Source: Alphaproteobacteria bacterium (GTDB lineage Bacteria > Pseudomonadota > Alphaproteobacteria > UBA3830). From it: DNA of 26,685 bases. The DNA is taken from assembly GCA_025998595.1 (NCBI GenBank), contig BNWE01000009.1, forward strand, positions 1-26,685. The letters run 5' to 3'. Positions 14,667-23,605 of this stretch are shown one piece after another (the stretch's first letter is position 1; every line of letters starts with the position of its first letter). Under the pieces are notes generated by a model. The model worked only from the letters and a program-made list of their open reading frames with translations. It made no database searches and had not been told where the DNA came from. The translations under genes and the position numbers were made by a program.

Positions 14667-16049
14667 CTAGTTTCTTCTGAGAAATGCCGGGATTTCTATA
14701 TCATCCTCTGGAGGTCTTTGCGCAGTTGGTGCTGCCTTTGTCGGTTGAACCACATACTCTTCTTTTTTTGCCACGGAGAATCGCTTCATTCCAGTTAGCC
14801 TTTCAAATAATGAAGGAGATTTCTTCCGTGTAGCATCGCCATTTATACCTTCCATTGAGTCGTTTTTTACCACACCAAAGTTGGGGGCATTTCTTTCTGG
14901 TTGGTCGTAGGCAGGCGGTGTTGCTTCTTGTTGACCTGATCTAATATCAGTTTCAAACGGAGCAGTTGTTTCTTTCTTGACGATTTTTACAGCGGCCATT
15001 TCTTCCAGCGCTTGTTTTTTCTGCTGAACGGAATGCGCATCTATCCCAGTGGCAACGACAGACACTCTCATGCGACCGTTCATCTTTTCATTGAATGTGG
15101 AGCCGAATATTATTCTCGCTTCCGGATCGACTTCTTCTCTAATTCTGTTGGCGGCTTCATCTACTTCGTAGAGAGTTAAATCATATCCACCGGTAATGTT
15201 TATCAGTATGCCCCTTGCCCCCTTCATGGAAACATCATCCAGCAGAGGATTAGATATGGCTGCTTCTGCAGCTTCAATAGCCCTTCTTTCTCCTTCCGCG
15301 TCTCCGGTTCCCATCATGGCCTTGCCCATTTCGCTCATGACGGTTCTGATGTCGGCAAAATCCAGGTTAATGAGACCAGGCATAACCATAAGATCAGTAA
15401 CGCCCTGAACGCCAGAACGAAGCACATCGTCTGCCATCTTAAAGGCATCTGCAAAGGTTGTTTTTTCATTGGCAACTCTGAATAAATTCTGGTTTGGAAT
15501 GACTATGAGAGTATCCACAAATTGCTGCAAATCTTCTATGCCTCTTTCGGCAGTGCGCATACGGTTGGTTCCCTCAAAGTGAAAGGGTTTTGTGATGACG
15601 CCAATGGTGAGGACTCCCTGCTCCTTGGCCAATCTCGCTATGACGGGAGCTGCTCCGGTTCCGGTTCCACCCCCCATGCCGGCCGTGATGAACACCATAT
15701 TGCTATTCTTCATATACAAATTGATTTCTTCTACTGCTTCTTCTGCAGCGGCTCTTCCCACATCTGGTCTTGCTCCAGCTCCTAACCCACTGGTTATTTC
15801 CAGTCCCAATTGGATACGCCTTTCGCACATGGATTGCAATAAAGCTTGGGCGTCTGTATTGGCGACGACAAACTCCACCCCTTCCAGACACGATTTTATC
15901 ATATTATTGACAGCATTTCCGCCAGCTCCACCAACGCCGAACACTGTTATTTTCGGTTTTAGAGACTCAATTCCGGGAAAGTCTTCCCTAAAGAAATCTC
16001 CTTGTTTAGTTTTGTTTTCGCCATTAACTGCCTCAACAACCGCTGCCAT
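14667..16049 (-). CDS. ftsZ: Cell division protein FtsZ
   Basis: Tubulin-like GTPase that forms the division ring. 460 residues from the ATG at 16047-16049, chosen because GGGAGAG precedes it; a frame open 19 codons further upstream lacks a site. The GTP-binding motif GGGTGTG is at 126-132, the T7 loop [11 protein letters not shown] and the conserved C-terminal peptide [11 protein letters not shown] (about 449-459) that binds FtsA are present. A variable linker (about 350-445) is normal for alphaproteobacteria. It follows ftsA after 111 bases that may hold a separate promoter. Confidence 0.98.
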   Translation of the reverse strand: MAAVVEAVNGENKTKQGDFFREDFPGIESLKPKITVFGVGGAGGNAVNNMIKSCLEGVEFVVANTDAQALLQSMCERRIQLGLEITSGLGAGARPDVGRAAAEEAVEEINLYMKNSNMVFITAGMGGGTGTGAAPVIARLAKEQGVLTIGVITKPFHFEGTNRMRTAERGIEDLQQFVDTLIVIPNQNLFRVANEKTTFADAFKMADDVLRSGVQGVTDLMVMPGLINLDFADIRTVMSEMGKAMMGTGDAEGERRAIEAAEAAISNPLLDDVSMKGARGILINITGGYDLTLYEVDEAANRIREEVDPEARIIFGSTFNEKMNGRMRVSVVATGIDAHSVQQKKQALEEMAAVKIVKKETTAPFETDIRSGQQEATPPAYDQPERNAPNFGVVKNDSMEGINGDATRKKSPSLFERLTGMKRFSVAKKEEYVVQPTKAAPTAQRPPEDDIEIPAFLRRN

Positions 16050-16160
16050 ATTAAAAACTCTCCCAAAAAGCAAAATTAACCACAACCGAACACAAGTGTG
16101 CAACAAACTACAGTTAGTATACGCTAAATATCGCCGTCATACTACAGTTATATGGTTTTT
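16050..16160 (-). promoter_or_regulatory. ftsA-ftsZ spacer, possible ftsZ promoter
   Basis: On the minus strand a TATACT and a TTGCAC-N18-TTAATT pair are the best candidates, neither close to consensus. A promoter here is likely on general grounds because ftsZ is usually expressed above ftsA, but the boxes are weak. Confidence 0.3.
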
Positions 16161-17402
16161 TTACAAATTATTTTCGATCCAAATCAGCGTTTTCCGAAGA
16201 AAGCCAACGTTATCATTTTTCTCGGCAAACAACTTGTTTTTTCCAAAAAGGTCTTCGTTCAGATGGACAAATTTTATCATTCCAAGAGCGACGGAAAAAT
16301 CGTTTCCCAATTGTAGACTTGATTCACCGTAGGTATTGTTTATTTTTTTCAGACGTACATTTTTATTTAACATTTCTGCGGCTAAGTCACCTATGCTTGT
16401 GAGCTGACTTCCGCCTCCGGTAATTATCACAAAACTATTTTTAAAATCGTTTTTAAATACGGATTCTTCTATCTTCCGTTTGATTGACAGCAGGATTTCT
16501 TCAGCTCTAGGTTGAATTATCCTGTTTAATGTGCTTTTGGGAATTTGCTGCATATCTATGACATTGTCATCTTCAAGAACCGGCGCAAGCACTGTATCCC
16601 GCTCATCTTCTATGGACACAAAAGCCGCTCCGTGCAGAGTTTTCAGACGTTCTGCGCTGGAGGTTGATATATTCAGGCAGTAGGCTATGTCTCTCGTGAT
16701 GTGCTTCCCTCCGATGGAAATTATTTCGGATCCGCAAAAAACACCATTGTAGATAAATGCTAGAGACGTCGTTTCTCCTCCGAAATCGATCACCATTTGG
16801 CTGATGGGAATATCGTTCTCATCTTCTGCACAATACAACCCGCAAGCATAACTGGAGGCAATTACGCCAATTGGCTCCAGATGACACTTGGAAATACACA
16901 GCAACAAATTGTTCAGCTGTATTTTTGAGACGCTCATGAAATTTATGCTGACAGTCAAAGTGTTCGCCATCATTCCAAGAGGGTCTTTAATGCAACCTAG
17001 AGAATCTATGCTATACATTATTGGGATTGCGTGTATTACTTCAGTAGACTCATCTTCATAGTCGCGAAATGAAAGTATATTCATAATATCTTCATTTTTA
17101 ATGATTCTTCCACCGATGTTTGCTGAAGCACTTACTATTTTTGATTTAACATTTCTGCCGGAAACGCTCACATACACTGATTTTACGCTGATTTTTGCGG
17201 CTTTCTCTGCCATTTCAATGGCTTTTACGATGGATTTACCAACGGATTCCATGTCTATTATGACTCCGGACTTTACTCCGAAACATGCGCAGTAACCGGC
17301 TCCAAGAATGCTGACGCGATCATGAGAGGAAATATTAGCTATGCAACAGCATATCTTTGTACTTCCAATATCTAAAACGGTAATGACATTGCTTGCTTTC
17401 AT
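16161..17402 (-). CDS. ftsA: Cell division protein FtsA
   Basis: Actin-like ATPase that tethers FtsZ to the membrane. 413 residues; phosphate-1 motif TVLDIGSTKICC near the start, the 1C domain (about 85-165), MVIDFGGETTSLAF (phosphate-2), VIITGGGSQL (adenosine motif), and a C-terminal amphipathic helix with Trp (LRKTLIWIENNL) for membrane targeting. The ATG overlaps the ftsQ stop by four bases (17399-17402). Confidence 0.96.
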   Translation of the reverse strand: MKASNVITVLDIGSTKICCCIANISSHDRVSILGAGYCACFGVKSGVIIDMESVGKSIVKAIEMAEKAAKISVKSVYVSVSGRNVKSKIVSASANIGGRIIKNEDIMNILSFRDYEDESTEVIHAIPIMYSIDSLGCIKDPLGMMANTLTVSINFMSVSKIQLNNLLLCISKCHLEPIGVIASSYACGLYCAEDENDIPISQMVIDFGGETTSLAFIYNGVFCGSEIISIGGKHITRDIAYCLNISTSSAERLKTLHGAAFVSIEDERDTVLAPVLEDDNVIDMQQIPKSTLNRIIQPRAEEILLSIKRKIEESVFKNDFKNSFVIITGGGSQLTSIGDLAAEMLNKNVRLKKINNTYGESSLQLGNDFSVALGMIKFVHLNEDLFGKNKLFAEKNDNVGFLRKTLIWIENNL

Positions 17403-18211
17403 ATTTTATCCTGCGGCCGATTTTCAACATCATTCTTGCGACTAATGATGACCCTGTCGAGCATTCTTAAATCTATCGATATGATATCATCATTGAAGAA
17501 ACCATTGCTATCTGATATTTCATCCAATATACCGAGAGCTTGCATTATTCCTTTTTCCGGAAGTTTTACTGTTATTCCTTTGTTAATCTTTATATTCCAC
17601 CGCCTTTTGCTTAGGCGAAGCGCAAACACCAGCTGCTTTCTTAGCTTTGGAAACTGGTCCAAACAATATAATAGATGGGCGGCTTCTTTTTCTGCTCCTT
17701 CTCCAACAACTATCGGAAGATTATTCGTTTTACTTATGTCATTGCATTCCAGAACAACGCCGTCCGAGTCCACAAAATGCAATTTCTGTTGCGATTGGAA
17801 AAAGGCGATGGGGATTCTTTCGGAAACTCTAATATATATTGTGTTTGGAAGTTTTCTATAAACTACGACGGAACGTATCCATGGAACTCCCTCCAATTTC
17901 TTTTTTACTTCCTCCATTGATACGAAGAATATATTGCTCATGTAGCGTAGTCCAGATGCTTTTAGTAAAAGAATATCAGAAGCTCTGTCGTTTCCGTCGA
18001 ATTCTATTTTCTTTACGATAAATCTACTACTTTTATAGCTGAGGATCTTGTCAGAGTAAAAAAAAGACAGATATGATATGGAACCGAAAAATAGAGCACA
18101 CAAAAATAGATTACTTCTGAATGGAACAAAGATATAGCGCAACCTCATAAATATAGGCTTCTTGACTCTTGCCACAAACTGAGTTTTATTATCTTTCTCT
18201 CTTTCCAGCAC
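17399..18211 (-). CDS. ftsQ: Cell division protein FtsQ
   Basis: Bitopic divisome protein. 270 residues: a short cytoplasmic basic start, a transmembrane helix (about 34-52), a POTRA domain (about 65-135, FIVKKIEFDGNDR... VPWIRSVVVYRKLPNTIYIRVSERIPIA) and the beta domain. The start is GTG (18209-18211), with GAGGTG ten bases upstream. It is the first of ftsQ-ftsA-ftsZ; the usual ddl and murB genes upstream are absent. Confidence 0.92.
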   Translation of the reverse strand: MLEREKDNKTQFVARVKKPIFMRLRYIFVPFRSNLFLCALFFGSISYLSFFYSDKILSYKSSRFIVKKIEFDGNDRASDILLLKASGLRYMSNIFFVSMEEVKKKLEGVPWIRSVVVYRKLPNTIYIRVSERIPIAFFQSQQKLHFVDSDGVVLECNDISKTNNLPIVVGEGAEKEAAHLLYCLDQFPKLRKQLVFALRLSKRRWNIKINKGITVKLPEKGIMQALGILDEISDSNGFFNDDIISIDLRMLDRVIISRKNDVENRPQDKI

Positions 18212-18329
18212 AACTGTACTTCACCTCTAGGATCAGCGCAAAAATAACTTGAGCGGTTTTCCGCTTTGAAACATGGAACTGCAAAATCCTCAGCAATAAC
18301 TCGTCCAACTTGTTCTTGCGTAAATCCTT
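18212..18329. other. Upstream of ftsQ: no gene assigned
   Basis: On the minus strand two frames are open through this piece and into ftsQ; one reads GFTQEQVGRVIAEDF and onward to a stop within the ftsQ 5' end. It could be the C-terminal remnant of a gene cut off by the repeats at 18330-18365, but I do not recognise it as Ddl or MurB. Any ftsQ promoter must lie here. Confidence 0.3.
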
Positions 18330-18365
18330 AACTCCGACTCAGTAATTAACTACGACTCAGTAATT
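18330..18365. repeat. 18-bp tandem duplication at the end of the Rpn copy
   Basis: Two adjacent 18-base units, AACTCCGACTCAGTAATT (18330-18347) and the same with one change (18348-18365). A related unit occurs at 18605-18622. They cover the stop-codon region of both Rpn reading frames and mark the junction of the larger duplication. Confidence 0.85.
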
Positions 18366-18597
18366 GGATCTCAGAAGTGGAAAAACCGAGAGAGCTTGTT
18401 ATAATACTTGAGTCGATACCTGCTAATAGCATTTTCTTGGCAGCTTCTTTAATCCCTTCCAGTCTGCTTTCAGTTTTACCTTTTGCTTCGCCTTTCATTT
18501 CTGCTTCCCACATAGCAGAGTTATAGTCATGCTCTCCATCATTTCTAATTCGAATAAGCTCTTGTGTAGTTGGAGCTGACGATACAATATCAAACAT
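18346..18597 (-). pseudogene. Duplicated C-terminal fragment of the Rpn-type gene
   Basis: 83 codons nearly identical to the last part of the neighbouring Rpn gene, starting at MFDIVSS and ending LLSRS. It differs by a few substitutions and by lacking four codons of the GEARGEARGK stretch. It contains the helical C-terminal region only, without the nuclease core. An ATG with GGAG ten bases upstream could allow translation. Formed by tandem duplication of about 255 bases; most likely non-functional as a nuclease, although a free C-terminal domain could bind the full protein. Confidence 0.85.
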
Positions 18598-18603
18598 CTT
18601 TAT

Positions 18604-19458
18604 TTAACTCCGACTCAGCGATTGGATTTCAGAAGTGGAAAGACCAAGAGAGCTTGTTATAATACTTGAGTCGATACCTGCTAATAGCATTTTCTTGGCA
18701 GCTTCTTTAATCCCTTCCAGTCTGCCTTCAGTTTTACCTCTTGCTTCGCCTCTTGCTTCGCCTTTCATTTCTGCTTCCCACATAGCAGAGTTATAGTCAT
18801 GCTCTCCATCATTTCTAATTCGAATAAGCTCTTGTGTAGCTGGATCTGACGATACAATGTCAAACATTTTCACTGCCTCCTTTATTATTGGCTCAAATTC
18901 GCCTATCTTATCTACTACCTCAGAATGCGGGTTCTTGATATACTCAAGCCACCATGTAACAGGGTTATCCTTTTGATACTCTTTCATTTTAGCTAACTCT
19001 AGAAAATGAATTTCTTCCACATCGGTCAAAAGCTCGTAAGTCTCGTCTTCTCTCAGGTGATATTTGTGCCAAAAACGATCGTCTTTAAATATACTCTCTT
19101 CGAGTATGTTTATACACACAGTTTGACAAAGCTCTAAAAACTTCCCACCCTTTGGCAGTTGTTGAAAATATATCTCAGCCCAGTGGAACAAAGAGCGTTT
19201 TACAAAATAACTTTGACTTTGTCGTTGGATCTCCACATTTATACGGCGTTTGTCGGACGCTTCCGCTAAAATATCTAGACGCACTTCTTTTCCACCAAGA
19301 AATTCTGGCGTCAATTCCGTTTTGCGTATTTGCAGATCCACTATTGGATTGCCTTTTGCTCCTACAATAATGCTATTCAACAGATGAATCAGCATTTTCT
19401 TACTGCGAGAATCACTAAAAATTAATTTAAATACCAAATCACCGGTGACTGAACCCAT
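18604..19458 (-). CDS. Rpn family recombination-promoting nuclease/putative transposase (PD-(D/E)XK)
   Basis: 284 residues of the family named Rpn or PD-(D/E)XK nuclease-family transposase. It opens with GDLVFKLIFSDSRSKKMLIHLLNSI. The nuclease core reads RLDILAEASDKRRINVEIQRQ (60-80), with Asp62 and Glu77-x-Gln79 as the likely catalytic D...ExQ. SYFVKRSLFHWAEIYFQQL follows, then a charged repeat GEARGEARGKTEGRLEG near 235-250 and a short helical end. The family promotes RecA-independent recombination in E. coli and is abundant in host-associated bacteria. Start ATG has an AGG-type site. The gene's last 83 codons are duplicated just downstream. Confidence 0.9.
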   Translation of the reverse strand: MGSVTGDLVFKLIFSDSRSKKMLIHLLNSIIVGAKGNPIVDLQIRKTELTPEFLGGKEVRLDILAEASDKRRINVEIQRQSQSYFVKRSLFHWAEIYFQQLPKGGKFLELCQTVCINILEESIFKDDRFWHKYHLREDETYELLTDVEEIHFLELAKMKEYQKDNPVTWWLEYIKNPHSEVVDKIGEFEPIIKEAVKMFDIVSSDPATQELIRIRNDGEHDYNSAMWEAEMKGEARGEARGKTEGRLEGIKEAAKKMLLAGIDSSIITSSLGLSTSEIQSLSRS

Positions 19459-19828
19459 TCAAAAACCTACAATAATTTACACACCACAATACATGGATGT
19501 ATGATATCACATCCAGCTCCAGAATGACAAGAATTTTGATGGTTTTTTGTGGATGGACTTTGGGTGAGATATCAGTGTGTCCTGCAAAGTGGCGTTGATG
19601 AAATGAACGTTAGTTTCACTTAAAACTCAGGAATGAGCATTAACCATGTTCACGAATAGGAGCTAATTTAAAGATTATGTTAAAAAGTGAGGTTGGCTTC
19701 CAGTTTGTCTATTATTTTGAACAGGTTAGATGCAAGTTCCAAAGAACGGATGCCAATAGACCTGTTGCAGTGTGCCAAGAGAAGGTACGATGAAGATGGA
19801 GGAAAAGAGCCCTCCGGTAAGGGCTGTC
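19459..19828. other. Intergenic region with repeat fragments
   Basis: Contains a 7-bp hairpin (19494-19500 with 19509-19515) in the Rpn gene's upstream region and the ATTAACCATGTTCAC repeat near 19644. TAGACCTGTTGC near 19764 is shared with 8299-8310, and TGTGCCAAGAGAA near 19778 is shared with about 23322. A 6-bp stem AGCCCT/AGGGCT lies near 19808-19825. A minus-strand frame ending ...NLFKIIDKLEANLTF could be a decayed protein end but matches nothing I know. Confidence 0.4.
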
Positions 19829-20586
19829 TGTGCGGGATTAAGATGTCCAGGTTCAGAGACATATGAGACGGAACAGCAGAGCTGAAAATAGCGATTATTT
19901 TGCGTCGTAATCCCGAAGAAAAACTTAGCGAAAGTAGCGTCGGACGCATCTTGAAAGTCCTGAAAGAGAGAGGGTTGGTGGGTGTATCACCGTCTGCAAG
20001 CAGGGGCAAAAAACATCGAGAGTTCAATGGCCATGCACAGCCCTGGACATTCAAAAAATATGATGAAATGGTTCTGGGAGAGCGAGTCCAAATCGATCAC
20101 ATGTCTGCGGAGAAAAATGCCTTGCAAATCAAACAGTTCTCCGCTTGGGAACGGAAATCGAGACATCTTACTGAACAAATTTATGATTCTGCTGAATCGT
20201 CCGACGCAAAAGCATTCTTGGTAGAGCTTGTAGCAACTGCTCCATATCCGATTTTGTCAGTTCAGGTGGATGGAAGCTCTGAATTCCGAGGAGAATTCGA
20301 GAAAGCTTGCTGCGAACTGCAGATCCCACTTATCGTTCTTCCGCCTGCCAGTCCGAAGTATAACGGCGGCGTCGAACGCTCAAATCGCAGTATGCGAGAG
20401 GAATTTTATGCTCGCGATGACTTGCATGCTGCAACGTTGGAGGAAATGCATGTCGAGCTCCAAAAGGCCGTTCACAAATATAATTATTATCGACCACATA
20501 GGTGGGTGAAAGGAAAGACACCTATGGAGTATATTAACTCAACCTATAAGGGAGACAGGCTGTCTCATATGTCTTAATCCCGCACA
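19829..20586 (+). mobile_element. IS481-like insertion element with internal deletion
   Basis: Perfect 15-bp terminal inverted repeats, TGTGCGGGATTAAGA (19829-19843) and its complement (20572-20586), beginning with the TGT usual in IS481. The right repeat continues for about ten further bases (20562-20571) that recur at the left as AGACATATGAGAC (19857-19869), after an extra 13 bases. The element is about 760 bp, shorter than typical family members (about 1 kb or more), because the N-terminal third of the transposase is missing. No clear target-site duplication is seen. Confidence 0.75.
19867..20577 (+). pseudogene. IS481-family transposase, N-terminally truncated
   Basis: The frame opens after a TGA (19864-19866) and gives about 236 residues with no proper start. 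It keeps the DDE integrase core: QIDHMS (first Asp), QVDGSSEFRG (second Asp) and NGGVERSNR (Glu), then YNYYRPHRWVKGKTPMEYI at the C-terminus. The helix-turn-helix DNA-binding N-terminus is absent, as is an obvious ribosome binding site, so it cannot act as a normal transposase. The stop codon lies inside the right terminal repeat. Confidence 0.88.
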
Positions 20587-20632
20587 CAGTTCTGTGAGAG
20601 GCTGATGGTGAAATTCCCTCGGCCTACTCGAC
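20587..20632 (+). other. Group II intron 3' end remnant (domain V arm and domain VI)
   Basis: Directly after the IS right end come CAGTTCTGTGAGAGG and a 9-bp helix with one mismatch (GGCTGATGG near 20600 with CCCTCGGCC near 20616, loop TGAAATT), ending CCTACTCGAC. This is the layout of domain V's 3' arm plus domain VI with its 3' splice end in bacterial group II introns. The 5' arm of domain V is not found intact on the other side of the IS. Part of the IS right repeat could itself be domain V sequence, so the exact boundary is uncertain. Confidence 0.6.
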
Positions 20633-20764
20633 TAAAGGCTCTGCGCCATTTCACGAATGCGTCTAAAATTTTATTTGTTTTCCATTGCAGAAACGTGAAT
20701 ATTGTTGTAAATGTTAAAGTTGTGTTATCTATAAAAGCTATTAGTTTTTGTGTTGAGGTGTTTT
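20633..20764 (+). promoter_or_regulatory. Upstream region of the usher-like gene
   Basis: AT-rich; several T-rich candidates exist but no clear box pair was picked. The usher ATG has a GAGGTG ribosome binding site. Confidence 0.25.
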
Positions 20765-22597
20765 ATGTATAAAAATGTATTAGGTGATTCGTTTACGTTG
20801 TTTTTGTTACTTGCTTGCACAGTGTGTGTCTCTAACGCTGAGAATCCTGAGGTAGATACGGAAGAAGTTAGTGTTACAGAAATACACGACAATTCTTTTG
20901 AGGGTTTTCTCAATATTAAAGCCGCTCACGAAAGAAAGAATGAGTACGCTTTTGGTTCGAAAAATGCTTCGGCTGTTGCTCTGACTCCTGTTGTTACTTT
21001 TGGAGACGTTACCCTTGAGAGTGATTTCTATTATGGGCGTCAGTTTACCTATTATGGTGTTTTAGGAGGCAAATTAAAGAAAGATGCAGCAATGCATGCT
21101 GTGGCAAGCAGTAGGTTTGAAGAAAACACAACAAAAGCAAATTTCTATCGAACCTATAGTCGTCTTACATACGCGAACAAGAAGTCAGATTTTAGAGTTG
21201 TTATTGGTGACACATCTTCTAAAAACACCATTGGATTTCAGCAGTGGATATCTGGTGTAGGTATCAGCATATTCCGACAGGGAGGTAATGGTGAAGTAAT
21301 AAACAATGGATCAGGAATTGTCATTACCAGACTGAGCAAAGTTGAAGTCAAGCTGGGGGACGATATATTGGCCGTTAGAGTATTCCCTTCCGGCGTCTAT
21401 TCAATAGATGATCTTCCGGAAGAAGCAAAGATTCCGGGGACGTATCTAAAAATCAGTGATCAGCTCAGCAGAAATGAAAATCTAAAGATAGATTACTTCG
21501 GTGGGTACAGCGCTCTTGCGCAGGGTAAAGATGATTTTGATATAATCGTAGCTTGCAATAACAAATGGGACGTCGATGATCCCCATAGAATAAAATATCA
21601 TGATAAACCGCGTTTCGGAGCCAATTATAGATATGGTATTAGTGACGATGTTACCGTTGGTGCCGGCGGTCAGATGTTTGATGGCTCATGTTTGTTGGAT
21701 TTCACAACGATATTCACAACTGGTTTTGGTTTGATATCTCCAAATGTTTCCTACAGCCATCAGAAATGGGGAGACAAAAAAACGACTAACGCATTTGGTG
21801 CAGGTTTGTTCTATAGACTTCCGGAAAATGAAACCGGCATCTCTCTAGAAGTGTATTTGAGCGTAAAAGCAAAAGGCTTTGGAGATCTTGGTTACGAGAA
21901 CGAAAAGCAAGAAGAAAGAAATAGATTTTTCGAGAGATTTAACGATAAATGGCATGATAGGGAGACATCTCATGAAACGGTATCTAGACGTCAGATTACA
22001 GCGAGAGTATATACTAAACCGATTTTCAATATAACTCCGGCGTTTACATTCAATGGTGTTTGGTCAAAGACAGAAAAGTTGCGCGAATATACGTTGAGTT
22101 TAAGCGGTAAGATTTTTGATTATGCTACTCTTGTCGTAAGTGGCGGCTTGACCTATGACGATCTCGTAGATGGGAAAAAAGGCGGGAAAAACGAAAAGGC
22201 GCCAGATAGAAGATTGACAATCGCCTGCACAATTCCACTGGGAGATGATCTAAAAGTCCGTGGGACATACTTCCATCACGATGATGAGCGCCTCAGAAGT
22301 CAGGCAACTATAACATATAATCCTAGCGAGATAAAAGGTCTGGAGATTGAAGCGGAGAGATTTAGCAGGCCTGGACATAGTAATCCTTGCTTCTCGGTAA
22401 AATATGACGGCGATTACTTTAACCTGAAAGCCGAAGAGAAAATAACTAATAATTACGATAATGACGGAAAAAAGGCTGAGCACATTAATCAGCAGAGATT
22501 TTTCTTCGGAACCAGCATAACCACCAAGGGAATAAAATCTGCTAGAAAATCCAATATTAACGTGTTGAGAACAGCTACTGATTCTCTAGAAAAATAG
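20765..22597 (+). CDS. Divergent usher-like outer membrane beta-barrel protein
   Basis: 610 residues from the ATG with GAGGTG upstream; the frame is open 15 bases earlier (GTG) but without a site. A signal peptide (about 1-25, LFLLLACTVCVSNA) is followed by alternating amphipathic strands rich in Tyr, Phe and Gly, as in an outer membrane barrel. Local patterns match fimbrial ushers (FimD/PapC): RVVIGDTSS (about 144-152), a plug-like segment with VFPSGVYSIDDLP (about 206-218, compare V-P-x-G-P-F-x-I-D-D-L in ushers) and RFGANYRYGISDDVTVGAGGQ (283-303). It is about 200 residues shorter than usual ushers (over 800) and the N- and C-terminal chaperone-binding domains are not evident. No fimbrial chaperone or subunit gene is nearby. 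A small lipoprotein gene follows eight bases later. Confidence 0.6.
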   Translation: MYKNVLGDSFTLFLLLACTVCVSNAENPEVDTEEVSVTEIHDNSFEGFLNIKAAHERKNEYAFGSKNASAVALTPVVTFGDVTLESDFYYGRQFTYYGVLGGKLKKDAAMHAVASSRFEENTTKANFYRTYSRLTYANKKSDFRVVIGDTSSKNTIGFQQWISGVGISIFRQGGNGEVINNGSGIVITRLSKVEVKLGDDILAVRVFPSGVYSIDDLPEEAKIPGTYLKISDQLSRNENLKIDYFGGYSALAQGKDDFDIIVACNNKWDVDDPHRIKYHDKPRFGANYRYGISDDVTVGAGGQMFDGSCLLDFTTIFTTGFGLISPNVSYSHQKWGDKKTTNAFGAGLFYRLPENETGISLEVYLSVKAKGFGDLGYENEKQEERNRFFERFNDKWHDRETSHETVSRRQITARVYTKPIFNITPAFTFNGVWSKTEKLREYTLSLSGKIFDYATLVVSGGLTYDDLVDGKKGGKNEKAPDRRLTIACTIPLGDDLKVRGTYFHHDDERLRSQATITYNPSEIKGLEIEAERFSRPGHSNPCFSVKYDGDYFNLKAEEKITNNYDNDGKKAEHINQQRFFFGTSITTKGIKSARKSNINVLRTATDSLEK

Positions 22598-22605
22598 GGT
22601 ATGCT

Positions 22606-22938
22606 GTGAAAGCGCCTCATATTAGTTTCTTTCTTTCGCTTTTGCTATTGATCGCTTGTGACGATGAATCCAGCGATGAGTTTAGTCATCGAGAAAATGT
22701 AGCAGAAGCGGAAGCAGAGATTACATGTGTAGAATATAACGATATGTATATTACTGCTATTCAGTATGATGTACCTGAAAGCTTGTACGAAAAAAGTGCA
22801 GATAAATCAAAAAAAAGATCGATTCAGCAGTCTTGGTTGGAAAAAAACAAACCGATTGATCATCAGAAGATTAGGATTGAGTATCTCAAGTATGAGCCAA
22901 TTTGTTTTAGGAAGATAGATGAGATAAAATTCGAATAG
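22606..22938 (+). CDS. Small predicted lipoprotein of unknown function
   Basis: 110 residues starting at a GTG with AGGG six bases upstream. A signal sequence (SFFLSLLLLIAC) ends in a lipobox, with Cys18 as the likely lipidation site, followed by DDESSDE (an Asp at +2 would favour the inner membrane by the Lol rule of enterics). The rest is charged, with no domain I recognise. It follows the usher-like gene after eight bases, so the two are probably cotranscribed and may act together at the envelope. Confidence 0.6.
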   Translation: MKAPHISFFLSLLLLIACDDESSDEFSHRENVAEAEAEITCVEYNDMYITAIQYDVPESLYEKSADKSKKRSIQQSWLEKNKPIDHQKIRIEYLKYEPICFRKIDEIKFE

Positions 22939-23544
22939 CTAGCGTGATGCTGAGCTTGTTTGCTGCTTTGCTATCGGTTTATTGAGATGTAATTGCAACG
23001 TCTGAAGTTGGTTCGGGCTATCACGTGAGATAGCGAAGCATGATCTTTTAGTTCTCTGTAATTAATTTTATAGCTTTCCTACGGAACCGAGCGCCGTTAA
23101 ACATCATATCTGAGACAGTCGTTCTCAATTTACAGGTTAATCCGAGCTGAATAGATATGCGACGCAATGTATTTGAAAGCGTTGCAATTGCAGGAATCGA
23201 GTTCGAAACCACCAATGATTCTCGAGATTTCTTTGGCAAACTTCTGCCACACAAAACTATCATTTTGAGGCTCTTGTTACCGCTGGAAAGTCCTGCTGTC
23301 AATAGCCGAAAAATGCTCATGTGCCAAGAGAAAGCACGATACGGAAATGTGTAACACTTTTTGCTGAATGTTAGTATCAAGAGCTACGTGCGAGAAATCT
23401 GCATGCGTAGTAGTGTGCGTGATGTGGACGACTGCCAAAGCTATACCCAATCTACAGCGATTCTTCCAAAAAAACAAAAATACGCACACAAATAAGTTTT
23501 GCATCATTTGCTAAAAATTTTTATTAAAAACACTTAAAAAACTA
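22939..23544. other. Long intergenic region, likely decayed insertion sequence
   Basis: About 600 bases without a clear gene. Holds a hairpin GCTATC/GATAGC (23017-23034) and TGTGCCAAGAGAAAGCACGAT near 23320, nearly the same as a string near 19778. Both strands have open frames of 65-110 codons (for example minus 23048-23380), but none shows a domain, a start site or a recognised family. The repeat sharing suggests IS remains. Confidence 0.4.
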
Positions 23545-23573
23545 TTGACATTTACCAAAGGTTATGTTATTAT
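23545..23573 (+). promoter_or_regulatory. Strong promoter of the ankyrin-repeat gene
   Basis: A perfect TTGACA (23545-23550), 17-base spacer and TATTAT (23568-23573). Transcription would start near 23580, leaving a leader of about 26 bases before ATG at 23606. It is the closest to consensus in the window, suggesting high or constitutive expression. Confidence 0.85.
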
Positions 23574-23605
23574 ATCTAGTAGGTTTTAAATACGGGGTGA
23601 ACATA

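Noticed and set aside
18346..18597. Treating the 83-codon Rpn fragment as an independent gene
   Set aside because: It is a near copy of the neighbouring gene's end and lacks the nuclease core; listed as a duplicated fragment instead.
19680..20054. Minus-strand open frame of 124 codons across the IS left end
   Set aside because: It runs antisense to the transposase and through the terminal repeat; only its last 30 codons look protein-like and match nothing known.
23048..23380. Minus-strand open frame of 110 codons
   Set aside because: No recognisable domain or start; overlapping frames are open on the other strand too, so only noted as likely IS debris.
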